DNA of 47,458 nucleotides from assembly GCA_021776805.1 (NCBI GenBank), contig JAJFFD010000215.1, forward strand, positions 1-47,458. Reading direction: 5' to 3'. The notes under the pieces are model-generated. The model did not search any database. It saw only the letters and a program-made list of their open reading frames with translations, and was not told the DNA's origin. The stretch comes from Planctomycetota bacterium (GTDB lineage Bacteria; Planctomycetota; UBA1135; UBA2386). Shown here piece by piece: positions 43,987 through 47,458 of the stretch. Numbering within the stretch: position 1 is the stretch's first letter; each line of letters opens with the position of its first letter. The position numbers and the translations under genes were made by a program.

Positions 43987-44880
43987 TTGAGTCAGGAACT
44001 CGCCCACGCCTTGTCCATCGACGTCGAGGACTACTTCCAAGTGCTCAACCTGCGCAGCTCCGTGCAGCGCGATGACTGGGACAAGATCGAACTTCGCTGT
44101 GGTGATAGCACCAGGCGCATCCTCGATCTACTCGACCGACACTCGGCGAAGGCCACCTTCTTCTTCCTTGGTTGGATTGCCGAACGAATGCCCGAGCTTG
44201 TACGTGACGTGGCTTCGGCCGGTCATGAGATCGGCAGCCATGGCTACGACCACAAGTTGCTTGGCGAACTCGGACCTGATGGCTTCCGTGAGGATCTTCG
44301 TCGCACGCGCAAGATCCTGGAAGAACTGACCGGCAGCAGACCCGAGCTGTTTCGTGCCTGCACCTGGTCCATCGCTGCCGACACCCTCTGGGCCCTGCCC
44401 ATCCTGCATGCGGAAGGCATTCGGGTGGATAGTTCTATTTTCCCAGTCTCCCACCCGGACTACGGCCTGCGGTCGGCCCCGACTCGCCCCTATCGGATTC
44501 AACTCGATGGCGGTGCTGAGTTCCGCGAGTTTCCACCTCTGACCTTGCAGCTCCTCGGCAAACGCATCCCCGTTGGCGGCGGCGGCTATCTACGACTCTT
44601 CCCACTTTGGTTTATCACCAAGGCCATCGAGCAGTCCGCCAGGGAAGGCCTGCCGGCTTGCCTCTACCTACATCCTTGGGAAGTGGATCCGGACCAGCCG
44701 CGCTTCGATCTGTCGGGCCTGCGCGCCTTTCGCCACTATGTGAATCTGCGGCGCACAATTCCCAAGCTGGAACGCTTGTTAGAGCGCTATCGATTCCTCG
44801 GCTTGCAGGCCGCCCTCGATCAGTGCGAGAGCTGGTTTGCGAAGTGTCCCGCATTGACTGCGAGCGAACTTTCCGGATAG
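43987..44880 (+). CDS. Polysaccharide deacetylase (exosortase-associated type)
   Basis: NodB-type carbohydrate esterase, 297 residues from the TTG at 43987, which has GAGG five bases upstream; the reading frame is open further 5' inside epsI but with no better start. Metal and catalytic motifs: LSIDVEDYF (first Asp pair), SHGYDH with zinc-binding His residues, FRACTWSIAADTLWAL (usually FRAPSFSI) and the LYLHPWEVDPDQPR end typical of TIGR03006-type EPS deacetylases. It probably removes acetyl groups from the polymer. Its last 61 bases overlap the convergent TPR gene. Last gene of the locus. Confidence 0.88.
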   Translation: MSQELAHALSIDVEDYFQVLNLRSSVQRDDWDKIELRCGDSTRRILDLLDRHSAKATFFFLGWIAERMPELVRDVASAGHEIGSHGYDHKLLGELGPDGFREDLRRTRKILEELTGSRPELFRACTWSIAADTLWALPILHAEGIRVDSSIFPVSHPDYGLRSAPTRPYRIQLDGGAEFREFPPLTLQLLGKRIPVGGGGYLRLFPLWFITKAIEQSAREGLPACLYLHPWEVDPDQPRFDLSGLRAFRHYVNLRRTIPKLERLLERYRFLGLQAALDQCESWFAKCPALTASELSG

Positions 44881-47458
44881 TTGCTGGTCAGGTCGAGGAA
44901 GAGCTGGCGTGCAAGGTCCGGCTTGGCGAGTGCCAGATTTGCCAAGGCTCGATAGTAGAGGGCTGCGCCATCTGGTTGATCCAGACTGGCAGCGAGGAGG
45001 CGGTCCGCATCGCGGTAGCGAGCTTCGCGAAGGGCGATCATGCCACGGCTGAAGAGGCCGGGGGGAGAGTTGAGCATTTGGTCCGGAAGCTCAGCCAGCA
45101 TCGCGCTGATCTTGCGCAAATCCACATCGCCGCTCCTTGCTGCCAGTTCGGCGACCGTCAGCACAGCGCGAGATTGGGGGGCAAACTGGAGAATCCCCTC
45201 TAGTCCGGCCAGGCCGCGTTCAGAAAGGCCCTTCTCCGCCAGCCAGCGCGCGCGCAGCATCCAGAGTTCTGTATTGCTGGGATCCGCGGCCAGGATGCTC
45301 TCAATCGCTGCGACTGCGTCATCTCTGGACTCGAGTTGGGCCAGCAAGCGCATGCTTACTTCCATGCCGAAGGCGTTGTTGATCGAGTCCTTCCCCGCGG
45401 CCTGCAGATGTGTATCGATCCAGCCAAGAATCCGTTCTGTCCGTGCGAGGTCCAGGCGCTCCCCCAGGGGCCCCGAATCCAGCTGGTCTTTGGCGATCAG
45501 GAACTGCACTGATGATGCGACAGCCCGATCCTTGCTCAGGTTTGCTGTGGCGTCGGCCTCGACACCTGCGAGGAGTTCGCCTTGTGTGGGATCAGTGAAG
45601 AGCTCTGTAGCCGCTCTGAAGTAGGCCCGCCAGAGTTCTTGATCGCGGCTGCCAGAGGCGGTCAAGGCTTTGCCGAGCATAGTGGCTCTCGCAGGCATGC
45701 CTACCGCAACGAGAAAATTCACCTCGGCGACACCGAGATCATCGCGTCCGGCGATGCGGATCCAGTCATCGCCAGCCAGTTCGATGAGTTCGCGGGGGAT
45801 GACTTTGAGAATGCGTTTGTAGTCCGGGTCGATGGTGATCCCGGGTACAGAACTGGCCTGTCGCGGGAACAGCTGCAGATCGCGCCCCTTCTGCCCGGCG
45901 ATGCGAGCTGCCAGGCGGATGCTGCGCATGTACGAGGGCGCGAATTCTCGATTCAGATTGATGGCGAGGGCATGGGTCCCCAAGGCCCGCCGTTCAGCGC
46001 CGGCGGCGGCCAGGGCTTCCGCATAGAGGTAGAGTGGCAGCGGCTCCTCCGGGAACTTCTGCATCAGTTCTCGGGTGTTTGCCAGGGCCTGCCCCTCGAA
46101 GCCATCGGCACTCAGATTGATCAGGGTCTCGAGTACGTCCAGTGGGGCTGCGTCGATCACCGGCTTGATCCAGGGTGATCCTTCTGACTCTGGATCGAGA
46201 ATGGCGCGGAGAATGCGGGCCTCGAAGTCCAAGGGGTTTCTTGCTGCCCAGGGGCGGGCCCACTTGCTGGCAGTATCCGGGCGGCCCAAGCGGGCAGCCA
46301 GGCTAGCGGACAATAGATTGACTGCGGGGCCCTCACCGAGGGCTTCCAGGGCTGCTGCGCCGTTGTTGAGCCGTAGGTGCAGCACGGCCAGATTCAAGTT
46401 GGCGCTTTGCCCCCCGGCGAAGCTGCGCGCTGACTTCAGGTGGGCGATCGCATCCGAGTTGCGGGCGTCACGGATGGCAAGCCTGGCGGCCAAGAGAAAG
46501 TGGACCGCCGAGCGAGTTTCCGCCATGTCCGGGCGAAAGATGATCGGATCGAGGAGTTGGGAGGCCTCTGCCGGGAATCCCAAAGTTGCCAGGTCTCCGG
46601 CCAGTTCAGTTGCCAGGAGTGGGAACTCGGTTGCCGCTTCGAGCACGCCTGGGAACTCGTTCTCGAGCTCACGATCCCCATTCGTCAGCAGATTGAGGAG
46701 GAATGACCGACAGATGGCGTAGGCCGCGACTTCGTCGTTCTTGCCGCTGGCCAGTTCGACAATCCCTGCCAGAGTCTGTTGCGCAGCCTCGACCTGCCCT
46801 TGGCGGTACTGCATGGCCGCAAGGCGATCGTAGGCATGAAGATCCTCCGCTGAGATCCGGAGAATGGTCCGAGCGAGTTGTTCTTCCAGATCCGGGTCGT
46901 CGCGTTGCTCGGCGAGACTGAGCAGGGCACGGGCCATGTTCTCATCCTGTTCGCCGATGAGCAGAAGTCGGAAGAGCAGGTCTTCGGTAGGCAGGCCGGC
47001 CATCTCCCTGGCCCGACGTAGAGATCTTATGCCTTCTGCATCATTCGGATGGAAGGCGAGCAGGGCTTCGGCAGCCTGGATCGCCTGCATGGCCTTACCG
47101 TCTTCGAGGTATGCCCGCACGAGCAGGTGCTTGGGCCAGCGTGCCCAATTGAATATCTCGCTGGCTTCCAAAGCCGAGGCCTGGGCGATGGCGTAATAGC
47201 CCTGATCGATGGCCAGCTCCACCAAGGGCATGAGTAGGTGGTGATCGGTAATCACCTCAGGCACCAGTTGCTCGAGGCTGATGCAGCGCATGAGCAGATC
47301 CTGGCTGCCTCGACGAGACTGGTGATAGAAGGCGTCCGCTGCCTTGGCGTAGGCGGCGAAGGACTCTTCGTCGTGGTTGTTGAGAGCCAAAGCTCTCTGC
47401 GCGGCTGCGAAGGCGCTGGCGTACTCTCCGAACTCCATCAAGAAGGTCGCGTACGCCA
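44820..47458 (-). CDS. Large TPR-repeat protein (N-terminus beyond the window)
   Basis: At least 879 residues made almost wholly of helical TPR-like repeats with Ala/Leu-rich pairs (for example LMEFGEYASAFAAAQRALAL and RYRDADRLLAASLDQPDGAA). No catalytic motif is seen. The frame stays open to the right edge, and the residues before the first in-frame start (TTG at 47441) continue a TPR helix, so the true start is outside. A similar-sized TPR lipoprotein, PrsT, belongs to exosortase A systems; identity is plausible from position, but no lipobox can be seen because the N-terminus is missing. Convergent with the deacetylase, overlapping it by 61 bases. Confidence 0.75.
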   Translation of the reverse strand, partial: AYATFLMEFGEYASAFAAAQRALALNNHDEESFAAYAKAADAFYHQSRRGSQDLLMRCISLEQLVPEVITDHHLLMPLVELAIDQGYYAIAQASALEASEIFNWARWPKHLLVRAYLEDGKAMQAIQAAEALLAFHPNDAEGIRSLRRAREMAGLPTEDLLFRLLLIGEQDENMARALLSLAEQRDDPDLEEQLARTILRISAEDLHAYDRLAAMQYRQGQVEAAQQTLAGIVELASGKNDEVAAYAICRSFLLNLLTNGDRELENEFPGVLEAATEFPLLATELAGDLATLGFPAEASQLLDPIIFRPDMAETRSAVHFLLAARLAIRDARNSDAIAHLKSARSFAGGQSANLNLAVLHLRLNNGAAALEALGEGPAVNLLSASLAARLGRPDTASKWARPWAARNPLDFEARILRAILDPESEGSPWIKPVIDAAPLDVLETLINLSADGFEGQALANTRELMQKFPEEPLPLYLYAEALAAAGAERRALGTHALAINLNREFAPSYMRSIRLAARIAGQKGRDLQLFPRQASSVPGITIDPDYKRILKVIPRELIELAGDDWIRIAGRDDLGVAEVNFLVAVGMPARATMLGKALTASGSRDQELWRAYFRAATELFTDPTQGELLAGVEADATANLSKDRAVASSVQFLIAKDQLDSGPLGERLDLARTERILGWIDTHLQAAGKDSINNAFGMEVSMRLLAQLESRDDAVAAIESILAADPSNTELWMLRARWLAEKGLSERGLAGLEGILQFAPQSRAVLTVAELAARSGDVDLRKISAMLAELPDQMLNSPPGLFSRGMIALREARYRDADRLLAASLDQPDGAALYYRALANLALAKPDLARQLFLDLTSNYPESSLAVNAGHFANQLSH

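Noticed and set aside
42520..44880. PEP-CTERM substrate encoded beside the exosortase
   Set aside because: No protein in the window ends in a PEP-like motif followed by a hydrophobic helix and a basic tail.

Overview
The window is a GC-rich bacterial chromosome segment packed with short-spaced, often overlapping genes. The best taxonomic pointer is the small gene at 16961-17383. It resembles the Minf_1886/TIGR04138 family, which as I recall it is restricted to Planctomycetes and Verrucomicrobia. Together with lpxD, a type II secretion operon and many exported TPR or HEAT-like proteins, this suggests a diderm of the PVC group, most likely Planctomycetota. That placement is an inference. GTG and TTG starts are common, and GTGA/ATGA stop-start overlaps link many neighbours.

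Layout. (1) 1-5740, minus strand: type II secretion genes gspD-gspE-gspF-gspG; gspG runs off the left edge. (2) 6031-10833: a PTS EIIA (PtsN-like) gene, lpxD, a convergent fusion of a Sua5/YrdC domain with a low-molecular-weight phosphatase domain, then a soluble histidine kinase overlapping an NtrC-type sigma54 activator. (3) 10953-16783: an exported TPR protein with a gluzincin protease motif, then an overlapping replication cluster: a strongly divergent DnaA-like ATPase, thymidylate kinase and DNA polymerase III delta'. (4) 16784-18504: a hairpin-rich intergenic stretch, the Minf_1886-like gene and an AI-2E/PerM-type membrane protein. (5) 18522-23215, minus strand: two tandem S41 processing-peptidase paralogues of equal length; one has lost the catalytic lysine. 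(6) 23395-28793: moaC, asd, accB, accC, an AmaP-like membrane protein and an unrecognised exported protein. (7) 28786-44880: a long plus-strand exopolysaccharide and exosortase locus. (8) 44820-47458, minus strand: a large TPR protein that runs off the right edge.

How the parts work together. The exopolysaccharide locus starts with nucleotide-sugar enzymes (UDP-xylose synthase, UDP-glucuronate 4-epimerase-like, UDP-hexose 4-epimerase-like, RmlA, RmlD, RmlB). It continues with export and length control (Wza-like lipoprotein, Wzz-like protein), an O-antigen-ligase-like membrane protein, an asparagine-synthase-like amidotransferase, two GT4 glycosyltransferases, an exosortase with its Cys/Arg/His triad, EpsI and a polysaccharide deacetylase. 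This is the gene set of the exosortase A (EPS/PEP-CTERM) systems best known from Proteobacteria. No sorted substrate, flippase, initiating sugar transferase, tyrosine kinase or rmlC lies in the window.

The most interesting signals are: the S41 protease/pseudoprotease pair, both members with an EF-hand-like insert; the DnaA-like protein that keeps its Walker motifs but lacks the usual arginine finger and DnaA-box-reading motif; the structured 177-base intergenic region before 16961; and the complete exosortase-EPS locus in a probable planctomycete.
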